A stretch of 64,000 bases of DNA from Microplitis mediator (taxonomy: Eukaryota; Arthropoda; Insecta; Hymenoptera; Braconidae): assembly GCF_029852145.1 (NCBI RefSeq), contig NC_079974.1, forward strand, positions 434,001-498,000, in the 5' to 3' direction. Position numbers and translations under genes: made by a program. How positions within the stretch are numbered: position 1 is the first letter of the stretch; each line of letters begins with the position of its first letter. The notes below the pieces were generated by a model that was given only the letters and a program-made list of their open reading frames with translations, did not search any database and had not been told where the DNA came from. This document shows positions 22,002 through 31,863 of this stretch, piece after piece.

Positions 22002-22171
22002 TAAACTGAGTTCAAGATAATCCTGAACACAGAAGTGCTCCCCACAACCGGCCCTTCTCGGATGAGGGCTACCCACTAGCTGGGCGGAGCACCGAGATTC
22101 CGAATGATGACGACCCTGGCGAACAACGGACTGCATTTAGGTGGACGGAGGAATTACGAGTCGACCTCCTG

Positions 22172-25100
22172 ATGTGCTATAATAACAGTGAACCGGAGCG
22201 GAGAGGTTACATGGCTAGGATGCATGCTCTCTGGAGCGATATGCACCCTAACCATAGCCATTTTTCACAACAACATCTGCGTGATTATGCCTCTCATCTC
22301 CGGCGAACACGACGATCACTGTTAAATAACAGACGAGTATCTCACCGTCTGTCTTTTCCAGCACAGCTACATCAGGAGAGACGCCGTTCTTCCGAAGACG
22401 CCGACAATGATTTTGAAAGACGACAAGTATGTATCTCTAAAAAGATACACTACCCAAAACATCTACTTGACACGGAAAACCACGAGCTATCAACTCGGAT
22501 TCAGGAGGATTCTACTCTACTCACCATCAATCAAGCTGTCTATGATGCTGCTTCCTCACTCTTACCTCCGGCAAGAAATAATACTTCTTCTCCTGAGGCT
22601 AAGATGAGAGGCCGCATTGGGCAGCTTTCACTGAAGATTGATGATCTCCGGAAACATGTCTCCCGCATTCAGTGTGTGATTGAGTTCGTAAATGCTCGTA
22701 AAGCGTTTACGCCTAAAGTCCGCCGTATTGCGGCGGGACTACGATATCAACATCACACACTGAATAAGGAGAATCTTCTTAACATCAAAGAAGGTTCCCT
22801 GAACAGGTTGCGGGCTCTGGTGACTGCTAAAAAGTCACTAGAGAAAAAGCTGAAGCGGCTTACCGATAACTCTTTGTTTCGGTTGAGTCCTTCACGCTTT
22901 CTGACACCTAAGACATCTGTTTCTGGCGATCCCCCATCTATCGAGCGAGTAGAAGCTTTTTGGTCCGAGTTGTATGGTGATCAACCGCACGTGAATCGTG
23001 ACACTCCAGCTCTCAACGACTTCGAGGCATTTTGTCGCCACCACCGAAACGACAATGCTGGTGAAGAGAGCCCTGAAGTCAGCGTGGAAGAGGTTCGTTT
23101 GGCTCTGAATAATGGTAAGAACTGGGCTGCTCCGGGTCCGGATGGCATTAACTTGTTTTGGTGGAAGAAACTTACTTCTACCCACAGCCATCTGGCCCGG
23201 ATATTTACAGCGTTTATCAGAGGCAACGAACCTATCCCGTGCTGGCTTGTAGAAGGGCGAACCGTGCTCATCCCTAAAAAAGGTGACTTGTCCGACCCGA
23301 AGAACTACAGGCCTATCACCTGTTTGAATGCAGTTTATAAGATTTTCACAAAAATCTTGAATAATCGCATTCTACAGGAGATAGATCCTGTATGGCAGCA
23401 GATATACGAACAACGTGGCAGTAAAAGAGGCTTGTCAGGTTGCAAAGAGAATCTGTTAGTAGATCGTTGTGTCATTCAAGACGCAGTCTACTATCAGCGC
23501 AACCTGTCAATGGCCTGGATTGACTACCGTAAGGCATTCGACTCAACATCTCACGAGCTCATTCTCTTTTTGCTCAAATGCCTTGGGGTCAATCGCGATA
23601 CAGTGGGATGCATACAGCGTACGATGCAACTTTGGCGAACACGGTTCCACATATCATGTGGCAACGACAAACGTGTGACCGAAGTTGTACAGTACAAGCG
23701 AGGTGTCTTCCAGGGAGATTCCCTAAGCCCTCTGCTGTTTTGCATCTCACTGCTGCCGATATCTGTTGCGCTACGCCGTACCCGTGGATACTCAGTGGGC
23801 CCACCAACTGATCGGAAATATTCGATCACCCACTTACTCTACATGGATGATCTGAAGGTATATGCTCCTGATGAGGAACACCTTCAGACAGCCTTAAACA
23901 TTGTAGGGGAATATACACGGGATGTCGGCATGGCTTTTGGGTTGGACAAGTGCGCGGTCGTTAATCTGGTGAGGGGTAAGTGCTCTGATTTGCGCGAAGA
24001 TATCGAGTTAGTAGATGGGAGCGTCATTGACCATCTTGACGCCGGAGAGTCGTACAAATATCTAGGGATTGACGGGAGTCCTATGCAGGATGTCTCGAAA
24101 ATCAAAACGACTCTCTGCAGCGAGTATGGGCGGAGACTCCGGAAAATCTGGTCATCAGAACTTTCCGGGAAAAACAAAGTCTCTGCAACTAACATGCTTG
24201 CTGTCCCAGTACTACTCTACTCTTTCGGTGTCCTTAAATGGACCCGAAAAGAGCTTAGAGATCTCGATATCAAGACACGCAAAGTCATGAATATCAATCG
24301 GAGCATGCACCCTAAATCCTCAGTCACCAGATTATACCTTTCCCGGCACATCGGAGGGAGAGGTCTACAGAGCTTGGAGTGTCTACACGATCGTTTAGTT
24401 TTGGGTCTAACATACGAAGTTGTCAATTTCACAGCAGACGAGAACGACTTCCTTATGCAGATTGTTCATAGTCATGAGAATCTGCAGAAGGGAGCGTTCT
24501 TATATAAGGCAGCAAAGTACGCGGCAAAATCCCTCGGTCTCGGAAGAGTAAACCCTCTTATTGAACTCTCTAAGGAGGAATTTAAGAGTGTCGTCAGGAA
24601 TGCTGAGCAGCAAAAACTGCTCAGTACACACATGGACAAGTCCATGCACAGCGTGTTCTTTAAACACGTGCGTGAACATGGCTTGTCCACCCAGCTGACG
24701 TTTTCCTTCCTTAAGTCAGCTGGCCTGATGTCCGAGACCGAAGGATATATTTTTGCCTGCCAAGATGGTGTAATCAATACCCTCGAATACCGTGCGAAAG
24801 TACTCCAGATGCAGCTACCCGACACATCGTGTAGGGTGTGTAAGCAACATCCTGAGACGCTTATGCATCTCTTATCAGCATGTCCTGTGCTGGCAAGAAG
24901 TGCATACATTCAGCGTCATAATGCTGCTCTGCGAGTACTTTACTACCACCTCAGACATACGCACGGTATCGATAAAACACCAGTGCTGCCTTATCTGCCA
25001 GGAGATATTCCGCAAGTTGTTGAGAATGACCGTTGCCGCATTTATTGGAACGTGCCATTCGCAACAACGCGGAAAATCGACCATAATAAACCTGATATTG

Positions 25101-25432
25101 TGCTCTTCGATAAAACCGCTCGTGACATTTATGTCATTGAGTTTTCAGCTCCTGCTGAGTATAACATTACGGTTAAAGAAGAGCACAAACACGAGATATA
25201 TCAGGATCTCCTGTTCGAAATTGGCAAACTTTACCCAGGTTACCGTGTCAAACTTGTCGTCCTCATTGTTGGCGTCCTAGGAGGGATGAAACAGTCGTTT
25301 GTGTCTGCACTAGCTAGAATACCAACTTGTTCAGCGCAAGTTGAGTTTCTGGCATCGCGGATGCAAAAGGCTGTTATTCTCGGGTCCCTCCGTCTCCTAA
25401 GGCAACGAAACTTGGCCTGCTGCGCATGCTGA
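22172..25432 (+). CDS. Dong/R4-type ORF: reverse transcriptase plus restriction-like endonuclease
   Basis: A 1086-residue frame from the first ATG. Visible order: an N-terminal helical region; reverse transcriptase with APGPDGIN (~residue 321), the QGDSLSPLLFCISL block and catalytic YMDD (~556); a CX2CX8HX4C finger (~887-904); then a restriction-like endonuclease with KPDIVLFD (~972) and VIEFSAP (~988), the PD-(D/E)xK layout of R2/R4 elements. It would nick DNA and prime reverse transcription at the target. The frame is open upstream to 22010 without an ATG, and that extension contains FRWTEELRVDLL, which runs directly into CYNNSEPERRGYMARM, a conserved-looking N-terminal block. Real translation may therefore start upstream at a non-ATG codon. 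No internal stop. Confidence 0.92.
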   Translation: MCYNNSEPERRGYMARMHALWSDMHPNHSHFSQQHLRDYASHLRRTRRSLLNNRRVSHRLSFPAQLHQERRRSSEDADNDFERRQVCISKKIHYPKHLLDTENHELSTRIQEDSTLLTINQAVYDAASSLLPPARNNTSSPEAKMRGRIGQLSLKIDDLRKHVSRIQCVIEFVNARKAFTPKVRRIAAGLRYQHHTLNKENLLNIKEGSLNRLRALVTAKKSLEKKLKRLTDNSLFRLSPSRFLTPKTSVSGDPPSIERVEAFWSELYGDQPHVNRDTPALNDFEAFCRHHRNDNAGEESPEVSVEEVRLALNNGKNWAAPGPDGINLFWWKKLTSTHSHLARIFTAFIRGNEPIPCWLVEGRTVLIPKKGDLSDPKNYRPITCLNAVYKIFTKILNNRILQEIDPVWQQIYEQRGSKRGLSGCKENLLVDRCVIQDAVYYQRNLSMAWIDYRKAFDSTSHELILFLLKCLGVNRDTVGCIQRTMQLWRTRFHISCGNDKRVTEVVQYKRGVFQGDSLSPLLFCISLLPISVALRRTRGYSVGPPTDRKYSITHLLYMDDLKVYAPDEEHLQTALNIVGEYTRDVGMAFGLDKCAVVNLVRGKCSDLREDIELVDGSVIDHLDAGESYKYLGIDGSPMQDVSKIKTTLCSEYGRRLRKIWSSELSGKNKVSATNMLAVPVLLYSFGVLKWTRKELRDLDIKTRKVMNINRSMHPKSSVTRLYLSRHIGGRGLQSLECLHDRLVLGLTYEVVNFTADENDFLMQIVHSHENLQKGAFLYKAAKYAAKSLGLGRVNPLIELSKEEFKSVVRNAEQQKLLSTHMDKSMHSVFFKHVREHGLSTQLTFSFLKSAGLMSETEGYIFACQDGVINTLEYRAKVLQMQLPDTSCRVCKQHPETLMHLLSACPVLARSAYIQRHNAALRVLYYHLRHTHGIDKTPVLPYLPGDIPQVVENDRCRIYWNVPFATTRKIDHNKPDIVLFDKTARDIYVIEFSAPAEYNITVKEEHKHEIYQDLLFEIGKLYPGYRVKLVVLIVGVLGGMKQSFVSALARIPTCSAQVEFLASRMQKAVILGSLRLLRQRNLACCAC

Positions 25433-25535
25433 TCATCTTGTTGATGATGCATCGCAGCAGTTACGATTTGGCGCTCAGCTGAGGCCCTCGGTAGAGTCGG
25501 ACTACCGGGGATAACCCCCTGAGCATTTAACTAAA
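25433..25535 (+). other. Retrotransposon 3' UTR with nested hairpins
   Basis: CCTCGGTAG pairs with CTACCGGGG around AGTCGGA (one G-U), nested within a GCTCAG...CTGAGC pair. R2-type enzymes recognise 3' UTR structure to start target-primed reverse transcription, so this is the likely binding element (inference). It ends AACTAAAAAGAAA before the TAA tract. Confidence 0.6.
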
Positions 25536-25539
25536 AAGA

Positions 25540-25577
<38 letters not shown>
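25536..25577. repeat. (TAA)n microsatellite, 3' side of the retrotransposon
   Basis: About 14 TAA units, shorter than the 5' tract. Consistent with insertion inside one longer TAA array or with 3'-end slippage during target priming. Confidence 0.9.
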
Positions 25578-25578
<1 letters not shown>

Positions 25579-26034
25579 TTATAATAATAAATCAAATTTA
25601 ATTAAATAAACCCATTTATCTCATCTCTGCACATATACTTTTGAACAATTTTCTGTGTCTCTTGTAAAATAATCTAAATGTAGGTTACGTCCTTTTAGAA
25701 GTCAAGTAGTAATTTATAGCTAATGAAGTAAATTAATTAAAAATTATTTGCGAGTTAAGAAAATTCTGAGCAATATTAGTTTTTTTTTATCAGTGTAATT
25801 CAAATACCATTAATACTACTTTCAGCTAAACGATATTCAAATGATTATAAGGGATTAAAAGAAATACTAATGTATATCGATTAACTTTTTGTAGGCGTTA
25901 TGTTTAAAGTCTTCGTAGTTTCCGTCTGGCTAATTACACAAATCGAACGCGATTGTTTCTCATTTACGTTATATATTAGAGAAGGTCAAACAAAACGTGA
26001 CGTTGGAAAAGATGCACTATTTGAATCTGATATA
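25578..26034. other. exex intron; no exon seen
   Basis: AT-rich; nothing recognisable beyond single-copy-looking sequence. Confidence 0.4.
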
Positions 26035-26762
26035 GGGGAGGGTGGGGCAGAGCGGCCCCCCTAAGCCAATTATTATTTTTTGTGGCTTTCAACCATAAGA
26101 TCACTTTACTTTTGTCCTATTTCGAACAAATTTATGGACATTTTGCCAAAATTCTGAAAAATTTTTTTTTTTTTGTGGGGCAGCGCGGCCCCTCTTCAAA
26201 AAGTGATAAAAAAAATTTTTTTAGAGAAAGAAATACATTAAGAATGTATTTCTTTCTCTTGACAACTATTTTTGGTCTTATATTACTCGAAAAAAATTTT
26301 TTAAAGCGTAAAAAATCGTTCACTCTCGATTACCTTAATTACTAATTGTTATTTAATAAAAAAAAAAATCAATTCTATAATTTTACTTTATTTCAAAAAT
26401 TTATCAACTAAAAAAAAAAATTTAATTTTTATAAATTTTTAGTGACCAAATTTGCCTCTTACATATAGAAACGGCCGAAAAATATGAAAAAATAATTTTT
26501 TCGGAAGTTTCGGCTGGTCCATTTTGCCCCAGGTGTTATGCGTAGGGCTAGAAATGTGGAATTATAATAATTTTTTTTCAATTTGACAATAATAATATGA
26601 AAAAATCACTTTTTCAAAATTTTGGGCTTGTCCATTTTGCCCCAAATGTCATGCGTAGGGGTAAAAATGCGCAAACATATCGGATTTATAGTAATTAGTC
26701 GAAAAAAAAAAAATTTTTTTTTGATCAAAATTTCAGGGGGGCCGCTCTGCCCCACCCTCCCC
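26035..26762. mobile_element. TA-flanked GGGGAGGGTGGGGCAGAGCG MITE
   Basis: Perfect terminal inverted repeats of about 27 bases: GGGGAGGGTGGGGCAGAGCG on the left and CGCTCTGCCCCACCCTCCCC on the right, flanked by TA on both sides. The interior contains several CATTTTGCCCCA and GGGGCAG sub-terminal motifs. A sister family lies at 50174-50775 and a decayed one near 16830. No open frame. Confidence 0.85.
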
Positions 26763-27022
26763 TACGTTAAATTTTTTACTTTTCACTAAATAAAGTAAAA
26801 CAAATTTTCAATTGTCTCGAATTTTTCTCTTCATGTTCAGGCCAAATTGGGTATTCTCAAAAAAATTTGGATATGCTGCAAATCAATTATATTCTTTATT
26901 TGTATTAATATTTATATAATGAAAAGTATAATTTTTTGTCAATAAAATACGGAAATACTGAAGACATTTCTTATGACACAATGAAAATTTTAGTTATTTA
27001 AATAAAATTTTATGTCTTGCAG
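26763..27022. other. End of exex intron with acceptor
   Basis: AT-rich sequence leading to a pyrimidine-containing acceptor TATGTCTTGCAG|GTAAAA at 27022/27023. Confidence 0.7.
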
Positions 27023-27400
27023 GTAAAAATTTGGTTTCAAAATCGACGAATGAAATGGAAACGAAGCAAAAAAGCACAACAAGAAGCACGTACTGTAAAA
27101 TCCGATGATTCAGGGACATCGTCAACAGCACCAGTAGCAACAACAACAACGACAACAACAACAACAACTGGGAGTGCCGGACGAACAAATTCGTTAACGG
27201 AACGTGAATCTGCAGGTAGCAGTAATATTAATAGTGAAGTTGGTGCTACCTCGAGTGCCAGTTCAACTGCTTCAAATTCAGCAGCAGTTAATCCTGCCAT
27301 CGGATCACAGTCTGATGAAACTCGTGGTAATTCACACGACAATCATCCAAGACTTCTTAGCGAGCTCCGTGAACCTCTTTACAGGCCTTACGTTGTTTGA
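27023..27400 (+). CDS. exex: exex/Mnx homeobox gene, last exon (homeodomain 45-60 and C-terminus)
   Basis: The exon opens with VKIWFQNRRMKWKRSKKA, homeodomain recognition helix 3 with Gln50 and Asn51, then QQEARTVKSDDSG. The remaining ~90 residues are rich in Thr, Ser, Ala and Asn, with a TTTTTTTTTTG run encoded by ACA/ACG codons. It ends at TGA 27398-27400 after LLSELREPLYRPYVV. Joined in phase 0 to 18178 it restores a complete 60-residue homeodomain. The RSKKAQQEA extension after the homeodomain is typical of insect exex. The low-complexity C-terminus is usual for such factors and probably not well conserved. Confidence 0.92.
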   Translation, partial: VKIWFQNRRMKWKRSKKAQQEARTVKSDDSGTSSTAPVATTTTTTTTTTGSAGRTNSLTERESAGSSNINSEVGATSSASSTASNSAAVNPAIGSQSDETRGNSHDNHPRLLSELREPLYRPYVV

Positions 27401-27540
27401 ATCTTTTGATTTGTTTTATAAAATTCGTAATTATAATTTTACCTGTAAATATACTTAGTTCGTAGTTTGTCTGTCACTAGACGAATTTATAATTTTAAAT
27501 AATTAAGTTAGTATCTGTATTATTTGTCACAAATAAATCA
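27401..27540 (+). other. exex 3' UTR with AATAAA signal
   Basis: AATAAA at 27532-27537 is the first good polyadenylation signal, about 130 bases after the stop. Further AATAAA-like hexamers near 28024 could extend the UTR. Confidence 0.5.
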
Positions 27541-28132
27541 TTTTTCAATGATAAATTATTCATTATTTAAAGTAATCATCAATTATTTTAAAAATACTAT
27601 TACATATTTATAAACTATAGAGTAAAAAATATCTTCATTACAAACATAAAATTTTTCATTTCTCAGATCATTCACACAAATTTTTTTTCAATCCATCGCT
27701 TTAATTTTGATCAATTTGTCTCTACTGAAAACAACATAATGAGAACTTTTGCTTTACGTACAAACAACCAATTGAAATTAGTTCGATACCTTATTTTATC
27801 GAGTGTCCAAATAATTACTTATTATAAATATATATTATTATACATACATACTTATACGTATTTTGCTTATGTATTATAAAAATATTTAAAATAAAAATTG
27901 TAAATAATAATTGTGTAATGTAAGATAGAAACAAATATGAAAATTGTGATTATTATAAAAAAAAATCTAATATATTGCGACAAGTTCCTATAATAAATTA
28001 TCAATATAAAAATATTAAAAAAAAAATAAAGTACTAATTTATTGACGCATCCCTTACGGAAAAAAACTAATGAATACTATTGAAAATTTATTAGTGTTAA
28101 GTAATTTTTTATGATCATTAGTATTTCGAGTA
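27541..28132. other. No gene seen; AT-rich, possible extended exex 3' UTR
   Basis: Very AT-rich, without inverted repeats or open frames of interest. Confidence 0.4.
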
Positions 28133-28625
28133 CACGGAAAGAAACTTACGGTAACAATTATAATATATTATGGGAATTATTCCCACATGGAGAGAAAATT
28201 ATTGTTAGAGTGAGTATACGTATCGCTATTCTAGCTATACACTGTATTCTCAACTTACTTACAAATAAGCCGTATAGCCAATTCAGCTATATAGAATTTC
28301 CTCACAGTCGATCGTCAAAATGACGATCCGTATCCTTATTTTAGGCATTTTATGAATCTCTGACATGACTATTGTGCAAACTCTGTATTTAGGGAACCGG
28401 CAACCGAGAACGACGCAACATATCGCCAATTTAGCTGTACGGATCCTCACGCTGGCAAAACATTCCGACTAGAAATTTGAGTTAGGCAGTGATCAGGCCC
28501 AAATAAGGCATGCCGAATTTCAGACTTGCGCCAAATAAGGCAACCAAACTAAGTCGAGATCCCGAAAGGAACGCAGTTGCGAGGCCCTGCCTAGTTTGGT
28601 TTCCTTCTTAGGCAGTGTAATCGAA

Positions 28626-28724
28626 CCAGTTCGGGCTATCTATGTTTTTCTCAATTTATCTATAAATTGTCTTATTGAGAAGGATAATTGTAGGTTTAGG
28701 TTTCACTATATTTAAAAATTGGTA
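28626..28724 (+). mobile_element. tRNA-derived SINE, strongly 5'-truncated (copy 4)
   Basis: Only CCAGTTCGGGCTATCTATG from the head remains, followed by the shared body TTTTTCTCAATTTATCTATA and the GTTTAGGTTTCACTATATTT tail with AAAAATTGGTA end. Confidence 0.7.
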
Positions 28725-28849
28725 TTGGAATGTATTTATACGGTAATAAAATAACAGCCAAATTTGATGTACCTAGTTTTGGTGAGCATTTGGTCATCCT
28801 TATTGCATTTTAGTCAGAAATTTCAAGGATACATTGAACTTACGCCCAA

Positions 28850-29010
28850 CCGAAAACTCCTAATAACAACCAAGTTTGAAAAAGTGTTGGTATATCGAGT
28901 TTCGACTTTCCTTACAAGGACCGGACAAGGTTCAAATTAGGCTTGTCGTATTTCGGAAAGCCTCATTCGTCCCGAATCGGTATTTGGGCATGCCGCACTG
29001 GAATTCCAGT
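28850..29010 (+). repeat. Dispersed repeat shared with 9985-10215
   Basis: Contains CTAATAACAACCAAGTTTG, then AAATTAGGCTTGTCG, then CCCGAATCGG, then GCCGCACTGG, in the same order as 9985-10215. CAGTCAGGAAT(T)CC recurs again at 29048 and 29160. Confidence 0.6.
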
Positions 29011-29660
29011 CAGGATATATATAGTATAGTTACCATTGCTACCTACCAGTCAGGAATTCCAATGTTAGGCCTGAGTGCGGCCTTGCCACAGACGTTCCTA
29101 GTTTTGTCTGACTTTGGCATACCAAACTTCGGCAAACTTCAGATTATCATTGTTACCTACCAGTCAGGAATTTCAATAGTATGCCGTCCTTCGGCAATGC
29201 CACCGAGTTCCGTGATCGAAATCGAATCTGGAATTTTTTCGGCATGCCAATGTTCGTTTTGCCTGATGAAGATCTGATAAGATACGAATTAAGCTTGCCT
29301 TAATTAGGCAAGCTCAGATCGGGCCGAAGTGATTTTTCCACAGATACTTATATCAATGAAACTACATATGTTTACAAAAGCTATTTGTCGTATTTTTAGA
29401 TTAAATAAATGAATACTCATCCTAACCTAAATGCATATTTTTAATTTAACGATACTATAGATTATTAAATTAAAACATGAGTATTCTTAAATAAGGTATA
29501 AGAATCGTTATTCTCACGATTCGTCATTTGAAGATACATTGGATAGTCATTCTGACAATATTTTCCTCTCCGTGCATACTGTAGGATAACAGGTTTTTTT
29601 TTTTAATTGATTATAAGAATGGCGCCAATACAAATTATGGTAACCATTCTCATCTATATA

Positions 29661-29707
29661 CACGGAAAAAAATAATCGGTAGCTGCCACCGATGATTTTT
29701 TTCCGTG
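29661..29707. mobile_element. 47-bp minimal CACGG hairpin element
   Basis: TA|CACGGAAAAAAATAATCGGT, then a short centre, then ACCGATGATTTTTTTCCGTG|TA. The TA flanks and ends equal those of the kilobase-sized elements, but the interior is reduced to one palindrome (AATCGGTAGCTGCCACCGAT). Either a deletion product or the minimal mobile unit of the group. Confidence 0.75.
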
Positions 29708-30303
29708 TAGTTTTCGTTTCTATACGATATGAGAATAGTTACTATGCCATTATAAAAATAGTTCTCATACTATTATGGTAACCGTTGCCATACTATGATG
29801 ATATTCGTTATTATATATTATGATATTGGATAACATATATTATGGTAATGATTATCATAAACCATTACCGTATATTGCTATAATTACCATTACCGTATAT
29901 GGCAATAATTACCATTATATATAGTAATGCTTACTATCATTGTATGGGAACGATTACTATAGTAATATAGGAACAATTACCATAATATTATGGAAACGAT
30001 TACCATGATGTATAGGGCTTATTCCTACACGTACCTAATAACCGTTACAGTGCGAATATAGGATCTATTTCTATATAATTATGGGAACTATATCCATAAG
30101 TATGGTAATCATTACCATAATTCAGTTACGGTACGATATGGAAACTACCATAATAATTATAGGAATCGTTTCTATAGTTGTGGAAACTTTTCCAGAAATT
30201 ATGGGCGTATATTCCATTTTTCCCAGTAATTATTACCATAACGTTATAGGTTGATATTTCATAAACGTACTATAGGAACGGTTACCATATTTGTCTTACC
30301 ATG

Positions 30304-30477
30304 AAATCTTATTAGTAAGTTTACAGCACTAATGAAAGTGATATTAGTATCGACCATCTTCTGAATAAAGAATAAATTAATCGACGATTAAGATTATAAT
30401 CATTTGCATTGTTAAGATAATTAAGATTTCTATAATAAGCAGGCAGATAGATGATTAAAATAATCCTATTGAGACCG
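30304..30477. other. No gene seen
   Basis: AT-rich spacer between the outer MITE and a tRNA-like head. Confidence 0.4.
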
Positions 30478-30550
30478 TGGTGTTGACAGAGTGGTACGGA
30501 CATAAACTGATATGCTGAAGGATCCAGGTTCGAGTCCCAGCAATGGCGGA
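30478..30550 (+). mobile_element. tRNA-like SINE head
   Basis: GTTGACAGAGTGGTACGGAC resembles a class II A-box/D-arm and CCAGGTTCGAGTCCCAGCA is a good T-arm with B-box. The anticodon arm and acceptor stem do not form a normal tRNA. Distinct from the other tRNA-like families in the window. Confidence 0.5.
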
Positions 30551-31863
30551 TACTTTTTCATCGTAAAAAAAATTTATAAACATCAATTATTCAGTACAAA
30601 AAGTAATCTAGGTATATATTATTGGATACAAATTCATTTTTTGTTGGGTTAAGCCATCGATACTATGGGATAAGTGTATTACGCTTATGACACTAAAAGT
30701 ACAGAGAACACGATCAAGGAACACTAATTAGGCGTAATTTGGCGAAAGCATAGGAGTTAAATTTGACACCAAGATACTCCATGAATTTAAACCGTTTTTG
30801 TTTTTTCTTTTCTTTGAAAGTGTAGTATTATTTCTAATAGATCGTGAATCCTAAAAAAGATGAAAAAGTAGAATGCGATGAATTTGTCGTCTACGAACAA
30901 ACGTAGAAATGTCGAATGCACCAACTACTTGCTAAAACAGTGCACATCAGTATTTATGATATGCTAATCCCCAGTTACGAATTCCGTAACGTGGGTACTG
31001 GATCACGATTCGCGGATCGTTGTGCCACGAACGGAATTCACTCGCTTGGAAATATCTACTAGTATCTCAGGCAACATCACAATCTATGTGTATATATAAC
31101 GTAAATGTCGTCAACATTCTCATCATTTTACCAAATTTCCATTTGCTTTAGAATCGACTTGATAATACCTCGGTGAATGTAAATTAAACAGAGAATTATA
31201 TACATATACAGTACATACATTATATGTAGGTACATATACATTTAGAGGAAAGATTCGTGTGTGGAATGCAGTTTACTGTAAAAAATTCAATTATCTTTGT
31301 ATGTTGAAATCACAAGGGTATTGCTGTTGGAACTCATCTGGAAGAATGGTGATTATGTTAATTTAACGAAATACCACCAAAGGACTATTTCAAAACTACT
31401 ATTCCCTACGAACGTTGATTTTACTTTATGGTTATACTTTACGTTGTTTTATTATTTCATTTTCAATTCAAACTTTTTAGTATTATATTACTTTATATTC
31501 ATTTCTGCCATTAAAAGATTTATTTTATTTTATGACACCACAGTAATGTGATCCGAAATTAAGAAAATAATTTTTCGTTTGTTTTCAAAATTCAAAAAGA
31601 ATTTTTACGAGTTAGTAACAAGTTAAAATCAATCAGAAATATAAGATATATTAATGTAATTATTTAAATACTCGACTTTTGAACATTACCTTCAATTTTG
31701 GAGTCAGGGATTTATAAAAATATCAATCGATTGTTTTTTTTTTTTTTTTCGTTCCAATAATTTTTTTTTATCCATAAGTCGATTAATTGTCAATATATGA
31801 AATTTCATGTCAAGTCTTAAAACAACTTGGCCAGCGATTCTTTTTGAGAAAATGAAGATATTT
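30551..31863. other. No gene seen
   Basis: Includes a GC-richer patch at 30890-31060 (CCGTAACGTGGGTACTGGAT) and microsatellite-like TACATATACA sequence near 31200. Open frames here are short and without recognisable motifs. Confidence 0.4.

Larger units (their letters stand above)
21863..25535 (+). mobile_element. Dong-like (R4-clade) non-LTR retrotransposon, apparently full length
   Basis: A ~3.7 kb element flanked on both sides by TAA repeats: a structured 5' leader, one long frame with reverse transcriptase, CCHC finger and restriction-like endonuclease, and a structured ~100-base 3' UTR. The Bombyx Dong element of the R4 clade is known to insert into TAA microsatellites, and both architecture and target fit. 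The frame has no stop or frameshift and both junctions are present, so the copy looks young. It lies in the exex intron, in the same orientation as the gene. Confidence 0.9.
28183..29574. mobile_element. Nested element with CA(T/C)GGAGAGAAAAT ends
   Basis: The left arm CATGGAGAGAAAATTATTGT and the complemented right arm CACGGAGAGGAAAATATTGT pair over ~40 bases (continuing into GTATACGTATC-like sequence). It carries SINE and dispersed-repeat sequence inside (28626-28724, 28850-29010), so it has received or captured further elements. Confidence 0.6.
28133..30303. mobile_element. Outer CACGGAAAG-type MITE (GGTAAC/ATTACC interior) carrying nested insertions
   Basis: Left end TA|CACGGAAAGAAACTTACGG at 28131-28151. 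The interior from about 29620 to 30300 iterates ATTACCATAATATTATGG as in 6045-6789, and the right end is a decayed TTTGTCTTACCATG near 30303. Between these lie a second element (28183-29574) and a 47-bp hairpin (29661-29707). The right boundary is approximate. Confidence 0.55.

Noticed and set aside
21701..22136. Poly-Ile and poly-Tyr frames over the TAA tract
   Set aside because: Microsatellite translation on the strand opposite the retrotransposon.
22892..25452. Several frames antisense or shifted to the retrotransposon ORF
   Set aside because: Shadows of the 1086-codon reverse transcriptase frame.
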